From: Devosia beringensis
GTDB lineage: Bacteria; Pseudomonadota; Alphaproteobacteria; Rhizobiales; Devosiaceae
Reading direction: 5' to 3'
Length of the DNA: 64,000 nt
Assembly (NCBI RefSeq): GCF_014926585.1
Contig: NZ_CP045422.1
Location: 1,218,501-1,282,500, forward strand
Part shown: positions 23,397-34,700 of the stretch, piece by piece
How positions within the stretch are numbered: position 1 is the first letter of the stretch
Layout: every line of letters begins with the position of its first letter
Notes under the pieces: generated by a model
What the model was told of the DNA's origin: nothing
What the model saw: the letters and a program-made list of their open reading frames with translations, nothing else
The model's database searches: none
Program-made: the position numbers and the translations under genes

Positions 23397-23925
23397 TGCT
23401 GACGACCAATTTCTCGCACCATTGCGGTGAAGCCGTTCGAGTTAGCTAACTAACTGTCCGGCCTGGCAGCGCATCAGTGATAACCGAGTCAGGTATCCTG
23501 AGGTCACGCTTCTATCCGAGCCGACTGTGGACGACAGCAGCAATTGCAGTTCTAGGCAGTGCGGGGCGTGGATGATGCCGGCAGACCTCCGCACTCACAT
23601 GGGAGCCAGCGAGATTTTCTTCACACGGCTCAGCTGGCACTGGACACCCATCGATGCCAAGGCTGCCTCGATGGAGCGTCACGTCGACAAGGCGTCTTCG
23701 GTCCTCTAGTGAAAAGCCCATATGGGTATCGACCAATGTGGGGCTGCTACCTCGCCACTAAGCGCATGGCTTAGTTCAGACCGAGAGGAATACTCAGGCA
23801 ACGGGGAACAGGTCACGACCGATGGATATTCAGCAGCCGGCCAACCACGTGCCACCATCCCAGCAACGTCTTATAGAACTCAAACCACGCTAAAAACTAC
23901 GGAGCACAACATCAACCTCTTCACC

Positions 23926-24153
23926 ATGATCGTTATCGTGTCCTCAAGCCAACTTACTGGCGGCTCATCATCCCTCAGCGACATCGGCTTTCTTACTATG
24001 GAGCGATGCTTGCTCGCCAAACACCAGCTTATGATCAATACCCAGCCGGTGAGTGATGAGGTTGCCGCCGGCATACAGCGTGAAGCTGAGAGGCTTCATT
24101 ACCGCTACCAGCGCCTGCCGGGCGTGATTAATGCCATCTGCGTCAAAAATTGA
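23926..24153 (+). CDS. Possible 75-residue protein
   Basis: Start MIVIVSSSQLTGG; the C-terminal half is helical (VSDEVAAGIQREAERLHYRYQRLPGV). The ribosome site is weak. It ends 10 bases before the next small frame. No family is recognised, and it may be noncoding. Confidence 0.3.
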   Translation: MIVIVSSSQLTGGSSSLSDIGFLTMERCLLAKHQLMINTQPVSDEVAAGIQREAERLHYRYQRLPGVINAICVKN

Positions 24154-24163
24154 GGTCCACGAT

Positions 24164-24397
24164 ATGAGTGCGACTGCGATCCTAATTATCATCGCAACCT
24201 CGGCGCACGGCATTGCCATCGAGCATGTGCCAATGCGGAACATGGACTACTGTGTGGTAGCGCGCTCGTCGGTGATGGGCATGTCCGAGATTACAGATCC
24301 CGAGCGCCTGGCCGAGACTTATGAGCTGGCGCTTGAGATGGGCGTCGTTCTGAACCTGGCCCACGCCGACATCACCGCCACCTGCGAATACAATTAG
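24164..24397 (+). CDS. Possible 77-residue protein with hydrophobic N-terminus
   Basis: GAGG lies about 8 bases before ATG 24164. The N-terminus (MSATAILIIIATSAHGIAIE) could be a signal or anchor, and the C-terminus is acidic (DPERLAETYELALEMG). It directly follows the 75-residue frame. No homology is recognised; support is the ribosome site and a reasonable composition. Confidence 0.4.
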   Translation: MSATAILIIIATSAHGIAIEHVPMRNMDYCVVARSSVMGMSEITDPERLAETYELALEMGVVLNLAHADITATCEYN

Positions 24398-24879
24398 GAT
24401 CACGCCACCACCCAGCAGGCTCAATAGCGCCAAGCCTCAACAGCCGGCTTGCGACCATGGAAAAGCCTTGAGCCGTTCGATCTCGGGTCCGACGGATGAA
24501 CTAAGCCCTCGCCGTCCAATCCGTCCGCGTCATGATCCGTTGATCAAGCCCGAGCAGGGCTGACGATGCGGGTGGTGTCGCCTTAGGCACCCATTGTGTG
24601 ATCAAACTGAACTGCGACGGTGCGTCCTACAAGAACCCACAATACCGGCGCCACATTGCATCGCGCAGATGCCGCGACTCCAAAGCTCCGCACAGTGCAT
24701 TATGTAACCATCGTGTTGAAACCAATCCGAGATCACCAACCCAAGCGCGTTAAAGAGGGACTGGGCGCATGGTCGAGCGATAACAAGAGGTCGGGCTAGA
24801 TCTCGCCATATCCGGTCTAATGACGCCCCCCGATTTTTGCTCTAAACCATTCATCGACAGAGAATTTCTCGGAGGGCTT
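24398..24879. other. Intergenic region, nothing recognised
   Basis: About 480 bases ahead of the Mrr-like gene. No gene, repeat or strong promoter is seen; the end carries GGAGG for ATG 24880. Confidence 0.6.
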
Positions 24880-25902
24880 ATGGCGCGGGTTTGGTTAGTT
24901 CGTCTCGGCAAGTTTGGCGAGCAGGAGAATGACGCACTGACTAGCGGTGTGCTGGCCACGGGTTGGATAATGCCCAACTTCCCCGCCGATCATGCCAAAG
25001 AGAATATCGGTCCTGCTGTCGAAGAAGCCTATCCGGAGCAAAAAGCCGGCACTCTACAAAATTGGGCAGTCCAGCTGAACCAGCTCGCTAATGTCGTCAG
25101 TGAAGGCGATTTGACCATCACGCCGCTAAAAACGACAGGCCAAATTGCGATAGGCCAGATCATCGGCAAATTTGCTATCGATAGCGAAGGCAGGCCGACC
25201 AGGCGCGTGAAATGGTTGCGCACCGATCTACCAAGGGACGCGATCAAACAGGACCTACTTTTCAGTCTTGGTGCCTCGCAAACCATCTGCGAAATTTCCC
25301 GCAATGAAGCCGCAGAGCGTTTTGCCGCACTCGTGGCAACGGGCCGAGACCCAGGTCCCCGAAGCGGCCCTGGTCCAATTGATGTGAGCAATTCGGCATC
25401 AATGGACACGGCAGAGAGCGAACCGGACTTTGCGATCAGTGCTCGCGACCAGATTGAACGACACATCGCCGCAAACTTTGCAGGTCACGCGTTTACTGAG
25501 TTGATCGCCGCTATACTGCGCGCCCAAGGCTACCAAACACGTGTAAGCCCTCCCGGTGCAGATCGAGGAGTGGACATTGTCGCGGGACAGGGTGCACTTG
25601 GCTTTGACGGACCACGGCTTGTCGTGCAGGTAAAGTCAGGTGGTGTTGTGGCTGATCAACCCACCTTGCAGGGTCTTTTGGGCACCATCCAGGACACCCA
25701 TGCTGAGCACGGTCTTTTGGTGAGCTGGTCCGGTTTTACAGGGGCTGTGAAACAGCGAACAAACGATCTGTATTTCAGGGTGCGCCTCTGGGGAAGAGAC
25801 GAGATCATGGAAGCGCTTTTTTCGGTCTATGACCGCTTGCCTGAGACTTTGCGAGCCGAGCTGCCGCTCAAGCGGATTTGGAGCTTGGTCTCAGAGGACT
25901 GA
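24880..25902 (+). CDS. Mrr-like restriction endonuclease
   Basis: 340 residues from ATG 24880 (GGAGGG 7 bases ahead; the in-frame ATG at 24820 is unsupported). The C-terminal third is an Mrr-type PD-(D/E)xK domain: FTELIAAILRAQGYQTRVSPPGADRGVDIVAG with the catalytic aspartate, then PRLVVQVKSG giving Q-x-K, then a helix and strand (HGLLVSWSGFTGAV). Residues 1-150 form a separate beta-rich module (VWLVRLGKFGEQENDAL ... TTGQIAIGQIIGKF) of the kind found ahead of Mrr domains. It probably cleaves modified or foreign DNA. It is the first gene of a same-direction block leading to the Type ISP enzyme. Confidence 0.85.
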   Translation: MARVWLVRLGKFGEQENDALTSGVLATGWIMPNFPADHAKENIGPAVEEAYPEQKAGTLQNWAVQLNQLANVVSEGDLTITPLKTTGQIAIGQIIGKFAIDSEGRPTRRVKWLRTDLPRDAIKQDLLFSLGASQTICEISRNEAAERFAALVATGRDPGPRSGPGPIDVSNSASMDTAESEPDFAISARDQIERHIAANFAGHAFTELIAAILRAQGYQTRVSPPGADRGVDIVAGQGALGFDGPRLVVQVKSGGVVADQPTLQGLLGTIQDTHAEHGLLVSWSGFTGAVKQRTNDLYFRVRLWGRDEIMEALFSVYDRLPETLRAELPLKRIWSLVSED

Positions 25903-25957
25903 CCGTCCAGGTTAAAAATCGCAGCGCTTCTTGGTTAAGCATCATGGCAGGTTTGTA

Positions 25958-26629
25958 GTGGCTCTATCGCAGGTCCAGATCATTCAGTCGTTGGCCGAGG
26001 CGCTCTCCTGGTTCGAGAAAGAACTGAGCTGGGGTGTGGCGCCGGCCGAGCTCAATCATCTGACCGGCCGTATCGGCGAACTTTATGCGGCGATGATCAC
26101 CCGCGGGCAGATGGCCCTGGAGACAAACCAGCGCGGCTACGACGTCATCAGTGCGGAGAACGAACGCATCTCCGTCAAGACGATCACGTCGAGCTCGCAT
26201 GTCTCATTCAATGCCAAAACATTTGAGCTCGTTGATCGTGTCATGGTGTTGCGGGTGAACATAGACGACGACAACGGTGTCTCAGTCGAAACGCTTCTAG
26301 ACAACAGTGCGGCTGAGGCAATGGCACTTTGTCGCGACTTGGGCGATCGGCTGTCTTTCGGTATTCAAACGCGCTCAAGGCCCATCAAGCCGCTAGAAGA
26401 CCTCATAGTATCGGCCGAAGCTCAGTTCGAAAATCTTCTGGTCAGACAATATGAGAACGGGACGATCACCGTGCTGATCGAAGGTCACACCCAGGCAGTA
26501 GCAAAACCATTCCTTCGCAAGATTGCGGCCTCCGTCGGTGTCGATCTGCTCAATGGCAATTCCCAGCCCAAAAACACACGTCAGCTTGGGGCCGACATCA
26601 TCAAGACGATCAATGCGATGACATCCTAA
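25958..26629 (+). CDS. DUF6998-like protein, nuclease-fold candidate
   Basis: I take GTG 25958 (MALSQVQIIQSL); a TTG at 25931 would add nine residues with no ribosome site. The block LNHLTGRIGELYAAMITRG, then NQRGYDVIS and ERISVKTITSS, is the pattern I associate with DUF6998: an E, then D, then V-K-T, compatible with a PD-(D/E)xK-like core. The C-terminal part (VLIEGHTQAVAKPFLRKIAASVGVDL) is a separate short domain resembling small DNA-binding modules found in restriction systems. It sits between the Mrr-like gene (55 bases) and the Type ISP gene (214 bases). The domain label is from memory. Confidence 0.65.
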   Translation: MALSQVQIIQSLAEALSWFEKELSWGVAPAELNHLTGRIGELYAAMITRGQMALETNQRGYDVISAENERISVKTITSSSHVSFNAKTFELVDRVMVLRVNIDDDNGVSVETLLDNSAAEAMALCRDLGDRLSFGIQTRSRPIKPLEDLIVSAEAQFENLLVRQYENGTITVLIEGHTQAVAKPFLRKIAASVGVDLLNGNSQPKNTRQLGADIIKTINAMTS

Positions 26630-26843
26630 TCAAGAATATGCCGCCACAAGCTGCCAAGGCAAGGACGGAGGCCCATTCCTGTATAAGCCATCCATTTCAC
26701 TGCAGGGGTTGCTGGACAACCTGTCACGCATAAACCTATCGTCCCGCACATTGATTTGGTGATTTTAATCAAACGTGCCCGGCACCAGCGTCTCAAGAAC
26801 GTAGGCGAGCGCCGGTAAAGCTGAATTCGACTTGGGGGACTTC

Positions 26844-29800
26844 ATGGATCAGGCGCTCGCAGCGATCCTCGACCACTACCGGCAATCAGCGAAAACCGAG
26901 CGTGAAAAGGGCACCTATTTCGAGCGGCTGTGCGTCGCCTATCTGAAGAATGATCCGCTCCAGACGGCACAATATGACGAGGTGTGGCCCTTTTCAGACT
27001 GGGCCCAAGCGCATGGTATTGATCGTCGCGACACTGGCATCGACCTGGTGGCGCGCATGCGTGACAGCGGCGGCTTCTGTGCCATTCAATGCAAATTCTA
27101 CGACGAGGATAAGCGCATCTCGAAGAGCGAGATCGACTCCTTCTTCACAGCATCCGGCAAGGCGCCATTTGCCCGCCGTCTGATCATCGACACCACTGAC
27201 GCTGAGTGGAGCGAGCACGCCGAGGCGGCACTACGTGATCAGCAGATTGAGACCATGCGCATTGGTTTGAGCGATCTCTCGGCCAGCGCGATCGACTGGA
27301 GTGTCTATCAGCGCGATGAGCGTGTGGTGCTGGCTCCAAAGAAGGTGCCATTCCCCTATCAGGCCGAAGCCCTAGATGAAGTGGAAGCGGGCCTGGAAAC
27401 CGCCGATCGTGGCAAGCTGCTTATGGCGTGCGGCACTGGCAAGACCTTCACAGCTCTCAAGATTGCCGAACGGATGGCCGGCAAAGGTAAGCGCGTTCTG
27501 TTCCTGGTGCCGTCCTTGGCTCTGATGTCACAGACCGTGCGCGAGTGGACGATTGATACGCAAACGCCGCTACGCGCCTTCGCAGTGTGTTCCGATAGCC
27601 AGGTTGGCAAGCGTCGGGCTAGCGAGGATGTCGCTGATCTCGAAATTCATGACTTGGCCTTCCCGGCGACCACCGATCCACGCAAGCTGGCTCAGAAGTT
27701 CGACCACGAGACGCCCGATGAGATGACGGTGGTCTTCTCCACCTATCAATCCATCCAGGTCATCTCGGATGCGCAGCAGCGGCACGGCCTTCCCGACTTT
27801 GACCTAATCATTTGTGATGAAGCCCATCGCACGACCGGTGCGACGTTCGCTGAGGGCGAAGAGTCCAACTTCGTCAAGGTGCACCGCCAGGAGTTCATCC
27901 GCGGCAACAAGCGTCTCTATATGACCGCGACGCCACGCATCTACGGCGATGGTGTGAAGACCAAAGCGGCTGAGGCTTCCGTCGAGATTTGCTCAATGGA
28001 TGATGAGGAGCTGTATGGTGCGGTGCTGTTCCAGCGCGGGTTCTCCTGGGCGGTCCAGAACGGCCTGCTGACCGACTACAAGGTCATTGTGCTTGCGGTG
28101 GACGAGCAGATGGTAAGCACCAGTGTGCAGCGTCGGCTGATGGATGCGGACAGCTCTTTGCTGCTCGATGACGCGACCAAGATCATCGGGTGTTACAAGG
28201 CCCTGACAAAGATCGACCTGAAGCCAGACGTGCTTTCGGATCCGCACCCGATGCGGCGCGCCATCGCCTTCTGCAAGGACATCAAGAGTTCGAAGTTGAT
28301 CACAGGCGAGTTCGCCAGGGTGGTCAATGAGTATCTCGGTAACGTGGAGCTAGCCGATGGTGAGATAGCCCTCGACTGCGAACTGAACCATGTTGACGGC
28401 ACCTTCAATGCGAAGAGCCGGACAATGCTGCTCAACTGGCTCAAGGACGAGACTGAGGATAACACCTGCCGTATCCTGTCGAACGCACGGTGCCTGTCTG
28501 AAGGCGTCGACGTGCCAGCGCTCGATGCCATCATGTTCCTGCATCCCCGCAAGTCGCAGATCGACGTCGTGCAGTCCGTCGGCCGCGTGATGCGGCGGGC
28601 TGCAGGCAAGAAGATGGGCTACGTCATCTTGCCTGTCGGCATTCCGGCGGGGATGTCGCCCGAGGAAGCTCTCAACAATAATGAGAAGTATAAGGTCGTC
28701 TGGCAGATCCTCAACGCGCTGCGCGCCCACGATGATCGGTTTGACGCGACCATCAACAAGATGGAATTGGGCGCTGATGTCAGCGCTCATATCGAAATCA
28801 TCGCAGTGACCAATGACATGCCTCAACAGGCGGCCAAGGCTGAGGCGGCCGGAATTGGCAGCGCTGGTCGCAATGGCGACGAGGACTATGTTGACGGTCC
28901 GCTGATCGCCCGAGACGTTGCCACTCAGACGGCGTTTGTTTTCGACGAGTTCGCTACGGCCATTATGGCGAAGATCGTCAAGAAGTGTGGGCGCGGGACC
29001 TATTGGGAAGACTGGGCCGGCGACATCGCCAAGATCGCCCAGACACATATCACGCGGATCAAGGCCCTGGTCGCACAACCGGACACAAAAGAGCGCGCTG
29101 CATTCGAGAGTTTCGTGGCCGAGCTCCGGGATGACCTGAACGACAGCATCACCGAGGACGAAGCCATCGAAATGCTGGCGCAGCACCTCATCACCAAACC
29201 GGTGTTCGAAGCCCTGTTTGAGGGGCACAGCTTCACTTCCGAGAACCCCGTCTCGAAGGCCATGCAGTCGGTGCTCAATGTGCTTGAAAAGCAGAACATC
29301 GAGAAGGAGTCCCAGAGCCTCCAGAAATTCTATGACAGCGTTCGGTTCCGCGCCTCCGGCATCGATAATGCAGAAGGCAAGCAGAGGATTGTCGTCGAGC
29401 TCTATGATAAGTTCTTTAGTAAAGCTTTCCCACGCTTGAGAGAAAAGCTCGGAATTGTCTACACACCGGTCGAGGTAGTAGACTTCATCATTCACTCGGT
29501 GAACGAAGTGCTGCAATCGGAGTTTGGCACAACAATCGGCTCGAAGGGTGTGCACATCATTGACCCATTCACTGGCACGGGAACCTTCATAACCCGTCTG
29601 CTTCAATCCGGTTTGATCAAGCCTGAAGAACTCGAGCACAAGTTTCGGCACGAGATCCACGCTAACGAGATTGTGCTGCTTGCGTATTACATAGCGGCGA
29701 TCAATATCGAGGCAGTGTTCCACGACTTGAGTGAACGGGATGACTATGTGCCGTTTGAGGGTATTTGCCTGACGGATACCTTTCAAATGTATGAGGGCGA

Positions 29801-31712
29801 GGATCTGGTAGCCCAGCTGATGCCGGACAATTCTGACCGCCGAAAACGGCAAAAGGAGTTGGATCTGCGGGTTATTATCGGAAATCCACCTTACTCCGCC
29901 GGACAAACAAGCGCGAACGACGACGCGGCAAATGTCATCTATCCAACATTGGACGCACGCATTCGCGACACCTACGCAGCGCACACTTCGATGACAAACA
30001 AGCGCGCTATTTATGACAGCTACATTCGGGCCATCCGTTGGGGAAGCGACCGGCTTAAGAGTAGCGGCGGTGTCATGGCCTATGTCTCGAACGCAGGCTG
30101 GGTAGATGGGGCCGCGCTTGACGGACTCCGCAAATGTCTTCGGGAAGAATTTAGCTCACTTCATGTTTTCCATCTTCGAGGGAACGCACGCACCTCTGGC
30201 GAGCAGCGCCGTAGAGAAAAAGGAAACGTCTTCGGAGAGGGCACTCGCACGCCCATTGCCATCAGCATATTCACGAAAAATCCTAGTGCTGAGAAACATG
30301 GTGAGATTTTCTTTCATGATATTGGGGACTATCTCGACCAGAAACAGAAACTCGCCATAATAAAGGATTTCGGGAGTATTGGCGGCATAACTCGTTCAAA
30401 CGCCTGGTCGCGGGTCGAGCCAGACGAGCATCACGATTGGATAGATCAACGAACCAAAGGTTTTGCAGAATACAACAGCATCACTGCGAAGGGCGGGGAT
30501 GCCAATGGTGTTTTTGAAACGCATTCCGCAGGTTTGAAAACCAACCGAGATGTCTGGGTTTACGATTTCTCGAGATCAGCCCTGGAACGGCGTGTTCGGT
30601 CTTCGATCGATTTCTTCAACAGCGAGATTGATCGAGCTGGCGGGGAGAAGGGATACAAACCGGATCCAAACCCGACCAGATTCAAGTGGTGCCAAGCTAC
30701 TCTTAAAAATTTTGAAAGAGGCGTGAAGCTCCAGTATCACCCCGAAGCGGTCCAAGAAGCAATGTATCGGCCATTCCAAAGGATGTGGGTCTACAAGCAT
30801 CGATCCCTGAACTGGAGCAGTTATCTAATGCCTCGGTTCTTTCCCGAATCCGATACGAAGAACGTCGCGATTTGCCTCTCAGGGCCAGGTGGTAGAGGTC
30901 AGTTTTCAGCGCTTATAGTTAATGCTGTGCCGAGCATTCATTTTGCTGATGTAGATGGCGCGCAGTGCTTCCCTTTGGCGCTTTTCACGGGGAAAGGTGA
31001 TGATGTCGGCGCTGAATTATTTAGCAGCGCCAATGAATTTCACACGCACAGCGGCATAACTGACCAAGGTCTCCGCAACTTTAAAAACGCATACATGGGA
31101 GAGAAAATATCCAAAGAAGATATTTTCTACTATGTATATGGTTTACTTCATTCTGAGGCGTATCGGACCAGCTTCGCGGACAATCTCTCAAAGGAATTGC
31201 CGCGTATCCCGAACGTGAAGAAAGCTGAAGACTTTTGGGCTTTCAGCGGTGCCGGGCGAGCGCTCGCTGACCTGCATGTGAATTTTGAGACCGTGGATCC
31301 CTACCCAACGACTATCAAACAGGGTGATCTGCGTCTCGCAAATATCCCTGACCCCAAAAAGTTCTACCGCGTCGAGAAGATGAAGTTCGGAGGAACGCGC
31401 CCTAGTCTCGACAAGTCTACCGTGGTCTACAACGCCAACATCACCATGACGGGCATCCCGTTGGAGGCTTATGACTATGTCGTCAATGGCAAGCCGGCAC
31501 TGGAATGGGTGATGGAGCGACAAGCCGTAGTGAAAGACACATATAATCCAACAACCAAGAAGGGCAGTGATATTGTCAACGATGCCAACTGCTACGCCAT
31601 CGAGACTGTCGGCAACCCTGCCTACCCACTGGAGCTGTTCCAACGTGTGATCACGGTCAGCCTCGAAACTATGAAGATTGTCCGATCACTGCCCGCCTTG
31701 GACATCGACTGA
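26844..31712 (+). CDS. Single-chain Type ISP restriction-modification enzyme (LlaGI/LlaBIII-like)
   Basis: 1622 residues from ATG 26844 (GGGGGA ahead). Domain order: Mrr-like nuclease (GIDLVARM D67, AIQCK Q82/K84), SF2 translocase (MACGTGKTFTAL near 194-205, ICDEAHRTTGATF, MTATPR, QSVGRVMRR), an N6-adenine methyltransferase with motif I IDPFTGTGTF (about 907) and motif IV GNPPYSAGQ (about 1014), and a C-terminal target-recognition region. Type ISP enzymes methylate one strand of an asymmetric site and cut after converging translocation. All catalytic motifs look intact and the length matches the family. The recognition sequence cannot be predicted. A 24-base gap leads to the SF1 helicase gene. 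Confidence 0.93.
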   Translation: MDQALAAILDHYRQSAKTEREKGTYFERLCVAYLKNDPLQTAQYDEVWPFSDWAQAHGIDRRDTGIDLVARMRDSGGFCAIQCKFYDEDKRISKSEIDSFFTASGKAPFARRLIIDTTDAEWSEHAEAALRDQQIETMRIGLSDLSASAIDWSVYQRDERVVLAPKKVPFPYQAEALDEVEAGLETADRGKLLMACGTGKTFTALKIAERMAGKGKRVLFLVPSLALMSQTVREWTIDTQTPLRAFAVCSDSQVGKRRASEDVADLEIHDLAFPATTDPRKLAQKFDHETPDEMTVVFSTYQSIQVISDAQQRHGLPDFDLIICDEAHRTTGATFAEGEESNFVKVHRQEFIRGNKRLYMTATPRIYGDGVKTKAAEASVEICSMDDEELYGAVLFQRGFSWAVQNGLLTDYKVIVLAVDEQMVSTSVQRRLMDADSSLLLDDATKIIGCYKALTKIDLKPDVLSDPHPMRRAIAFCKDIKSSKLITGEFARVVNEYLGNVELADGEIALDCELNHVDGTFNAKSRTMLLNWLKDETEDNTCRILSNARCLSEGVDVPALDAIMFLHPRKSQIDVVQSVGRVMRRAAGKKMGYVILPVGIPAGMSPEEALNNNEKYKVVWQILNALRAHDDRFDATINKMELGADVSAHIEIIAVTNDMPQQAAKAEAAGIGSAGRNGDEDYVDGPLIARDVATQTAFVFDEFATAIMAKIVKKCGRGTYWEDWAGDIAKIAQTHITRIKALVAQPDTKERAAFESFVAELRDDLNDSITEDEAIEMLAQHLITKPVFEALFEGHSFTSENPVSKAMQSVLNVLEKQNIEKESQSLQKFYDSVRFRASGIDNAEGKQRIVVELYDKFFSKAFPRLREKLGIVYTPVEVVDFIIHSVNEVLQSEFGTTIGSKGVHIIDPFTGTGTFITRLLQSGLIKPEELEHKFRHEIHANEIVLLAYYIAAINIEAVFHDLSERDDYVPFEGICLTDTFQMYEGEDLVAQLMPDNSDRRKRQKELDLRVIIGNPPYSAGQTSANDDAANVIYPTLDARIRDTYAAHTSMTNKRAIYDSYIRAIRWGSDRLKSSGGVMAYVSNAGWVDGAALDGLRKCLREEFSSLHVFHLRGNARTSGEQRRREKGNVFGEGTRTPIAISIFTKNPSAEKHGEIFFHDIGDYLDQKQKLAIIKDFGSIGGITRSNAWSRVEPDEHHDWIDQRTKGFAEYNSITAKGGDANGVFETHSAGLKTNRDVWVYDFSRSALERRVRSSIDFFNSEIDRAGGEKGYKPDPNPTRFKWCQATLKNFERGVKLQYHPEAVQEAMYRPFQRMWVYKHRSLNWSSYLMPRFFPESDTKNVAICLSGPGGRGQFSALIVNAVPSIHFADVDGAQCFPLALFTGKGDDVGAELFSSANEFHTHSGITDQGLRNFKNAYMGEKISKEDIFYYVYGLLHSEAYRTSFADNLSKELPRIPNVKKAEDFWAFSGAGRALADLHVNFETVDPYPTTIKQGDLRLANIPDPKKFYRVEKMKFGGTRPSLDKSTVVYNANITMTGIPLEAYDYVVNGKPALEWVMERQAVVKDTYNPTTKKGSDIVNDANCYAIETVGNPAYPLELFQRVITVSLETMKIVRSLPALDID

Positions 31713-31736
31713 TGCCTGATCTATTGGATTGTTGTT

Positions 31737-34700
31737 TTGGCTAGCCGCCCTTTTCTGACAATAGGCATCGAGGATCTTGAAAAGGCATTTGACGCCCAGC
31801 GCGATGATCCTGCGTTCCTCAAGACGCTGGTCGCCGAACTAAAGAACCGCAAAACACAACGCGCCGCCCAACTCCGCGACCGTGCAGTGCAAGCGCTGGG
31901 TGTGTCGCCCAAGGGCAAACCCGCGCAACCTGCTGCAACGCCTGCGCGCCCTAAACAGACACCACCAGCGGCTCAGGTGCCCGAGCCTGCTCTGCCGCGC
32001 CAAATTCCGCCTACACCCGCGCCTGGCAATACAGGAAGCGCGCCCGCACTTTCACGCCCGCCTTCAGTGCAATTGGGCCGACCTCCGACTTCACCTGCGC
32101 GGGCTTCGGCCGATGTCGCTGGCCTCTCGCAGCCAGAGCGGGTCATGCTCACGTGGACAGCACTTGAGGTGCTGTCGCCACAGAGCTTTCGACGGCCCGA
32201 GGACTTAGCTAGTGGGGATCGTCAACGGGTTGCTCGGTTCAATGAGCGTGGACTGCCATGGGAAAACGGCGGTGAAAAATCAAAGCCGAGCTATCGGCTT
32301 TATTATCAGGTGGTGCTCGGTTCCATCGATATGGAGAAGGCTATCGGCCAACTGCTTTCGGTTTACACCGACAAGCGTGCTGAGCGGCCACCAAGCTCCG
32401 GTGAGAGCATTCTCGCGACCATTCTCGTCGACAGGGAAGGGCGCCCAGTCGAGGAAGATGCTGTAGCGCTCTCAAGCTTTGCTTGGGGCGTGCCCGTGGC
32501 GCTGAACGGCGATCTGAAGGCGCTCGGGGATTGGCCGGCCGCAGAGCGGACGTTGCTTGAAGCATTGGACAAGCGTGTTCGACGGACAGATGACTCCGGT
32601 AAGCCGGAACCCTTGACCTTAGGTGACATTTCTAGCGCACACGACTGGCTAGTAGGGCAGTTGGGTCTGCCGCTGGACATGGTCAGCCCGCCATCATTCT
32701 GCGTGCGGACATACCAATGGTTCAAGCTCGACGATACGCCCGAGACGTTGCTGCTCAATTCGTTCTTCCTGTCCGACTTGGACCGGGCGCGCCAACTGTT
32801 CCAATCGGGAAGAGCCACATCAAATCTCAAGCGCTACATCGGACAGACAGTCCCCGACACACGTCGCGACCTGCTGCACGATCAAGACGCTATTGCCGAC
32901 GCGCTAGACCCTGCAAAGATGCCATTGGGACGGTGGCCGGCGGCCGGACGCTACCCTCTTGTGGCGCTGCAGCAAGCCGCGGTGAACCTGACGGCACATC
33001 ACTTGAAGGAAGACGGCATTCTCGCCGTGAATGGCCCTCCAGGGACTGGCAAGACCACCCTGTTGCGAGATGTAGTCGCTCATGTCGTCACCGAGCGTGC
33101 ACGCGTGATGGCGACTTACACTGACCCGGAAATGGCGTTCACCAACTCAAAACTAAGGGTCAAGAAAGGTCAGGCTTTTCTCTGGATGTATGAGCTCGAT
33201 GCGAAGCTGCGCGGGTTCGAAGTCGTTGTTGCCTCGTCGAACAACAAAGCCGTTGAGAATGTCAGCGCCGAGCTGCCTGGTCTGGCGGCAGTAGCGGACG
33301 ACGCTTTCCCCAATGGCTATTTCAAGACGGTATCTGATGCACTGCTTGAGCGGGATAGCTGGGGCATAGTTGCCGCAGTTCTTGGCAATGCTGGTAACCG
33401 CTTCAAGTTCAGTCAGCGCTTCTGGTGGGACCAGGACTACGGCATGTCCAACTACCTAAAGCATGCGACGGGAACGCCAACGGTCATTGTTGAGGAAACT
33501 GATGACGGTGAGAAGACCAAGCGGCCACCCATAGTCGTAACCAGGGAAGACCCGCCGGCCGACAAAGACGAGGCGCTGAAGCGCTGGCGAAAGGCACGCA
33601 AGCGATTTCAGGAGGCCGAGGCGGCCGCAAGAAAAGTGCTTGATGGCGCTTCACGTCTAGCCGCGCTGCCCAATCAGATCGCCGAAACCGATGCACTGAT
33701 AGCGCAATTGGTCCCGGCGCTTAGTGCTACCAACGACCGTGTCAATCAGCTCGCATTGGGGAGGCCGAACGCAGAGGTCGAACTTCAAAATGCCAGGGCG
33801 GAGTATCTCAATAACCATGATGCACAAGCCCGTTTGAAAGAAGCGAGACCCTCGTTCCTGAGTGGGCTTTTCAATCGTGAGGGCCTCAGGCGCTGGCACG
33901 CGAAATACGTTGAGGTTGCAAGGATCACACAACAAGCACGGGACACTTTGGAAAGCCGCGAAAAGTTCCGCGACCAAATTGTCGCTGACCACGATCACGA
34001 GGTGGCTAGCTTGGCGGCAATGGTCTCCCGGCTTCAAACGCAAACGGCACAGCGCGAAGAGTTCGTCAGGCGTGCGGAGGCGCTGGAGACTGCCCTTGGC
34101 GGGACTGCGATTGACCAGTCCCACTTCCTGCGTGGCCATAAGGAGCGGCAGTTGGCTGCTCCGTGGCTGGCCGGCCAGGCAGCGTTAAAACGGGACGACC
34201 TATTTGAAGCGGCGATCAATCTTCATCGCGCTTTTGTAGACGCAGCCGCACGTCCCCTACGACACAACCTCAATTTGCTGATGGATAGCTTCGGCACAAG
34301 GTCGTTCGGCAGCGAGGAAAAAGACCGCCTAATCCCGCACCTTTGGTCGAGCCTGTTTTTGGTAGTGCCTGTAGTCTCGACCACGTTCGCCTCGGTCGCT
34401 CGAATGTTCTCCAATATCGGCGCCGAGGACATCGGCTGGCTGCTCATAGATGAAGCTGGCCAGGCGCTCCCACAGGCAGCAGTTGGCGCTATCATGCGTT
34501 CACGACGAGCTGTTGTGGTAGGCGATCCGCTTCAGATCGAGCCAGTCGTAGTGCTGCCCGACACTCTCACCGACGCGGTCTGCAAAGAGTTCAAAGTGGA
34601 CGAAACTGTCTACAATGCCCCCGCGGCGTCAGCGCAAACACTTGCTGACGCCGCCACTCCCTATTTCGCGTCGTTCGAAACACGGATCGGGTCGAGAGAT

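Larger units (their letters stand above)
22828..23925. other. Noncoding region with iteron-like and palindromic repeats
   Basis: About 1.1 kb with no convincing gene; frames at 23512-23774 look like chance. It contains an array of AATGTAACATT-type repeats (23019-23173), two AAATAGCTATTT palindromes (23318, 23385) and GTTAGCTAAC (23441). The density of short repeats in an AT-rich setting suggests an origin, a partition site or a complex operator. Confidence 0.6.

Noticed and set aside
28350..29984. 544-codon reverse frame inside the Type ISP gene
   Set aside because: Antisense shadow; no start signal and the forward helicase and methylase motifs are unambiguous.
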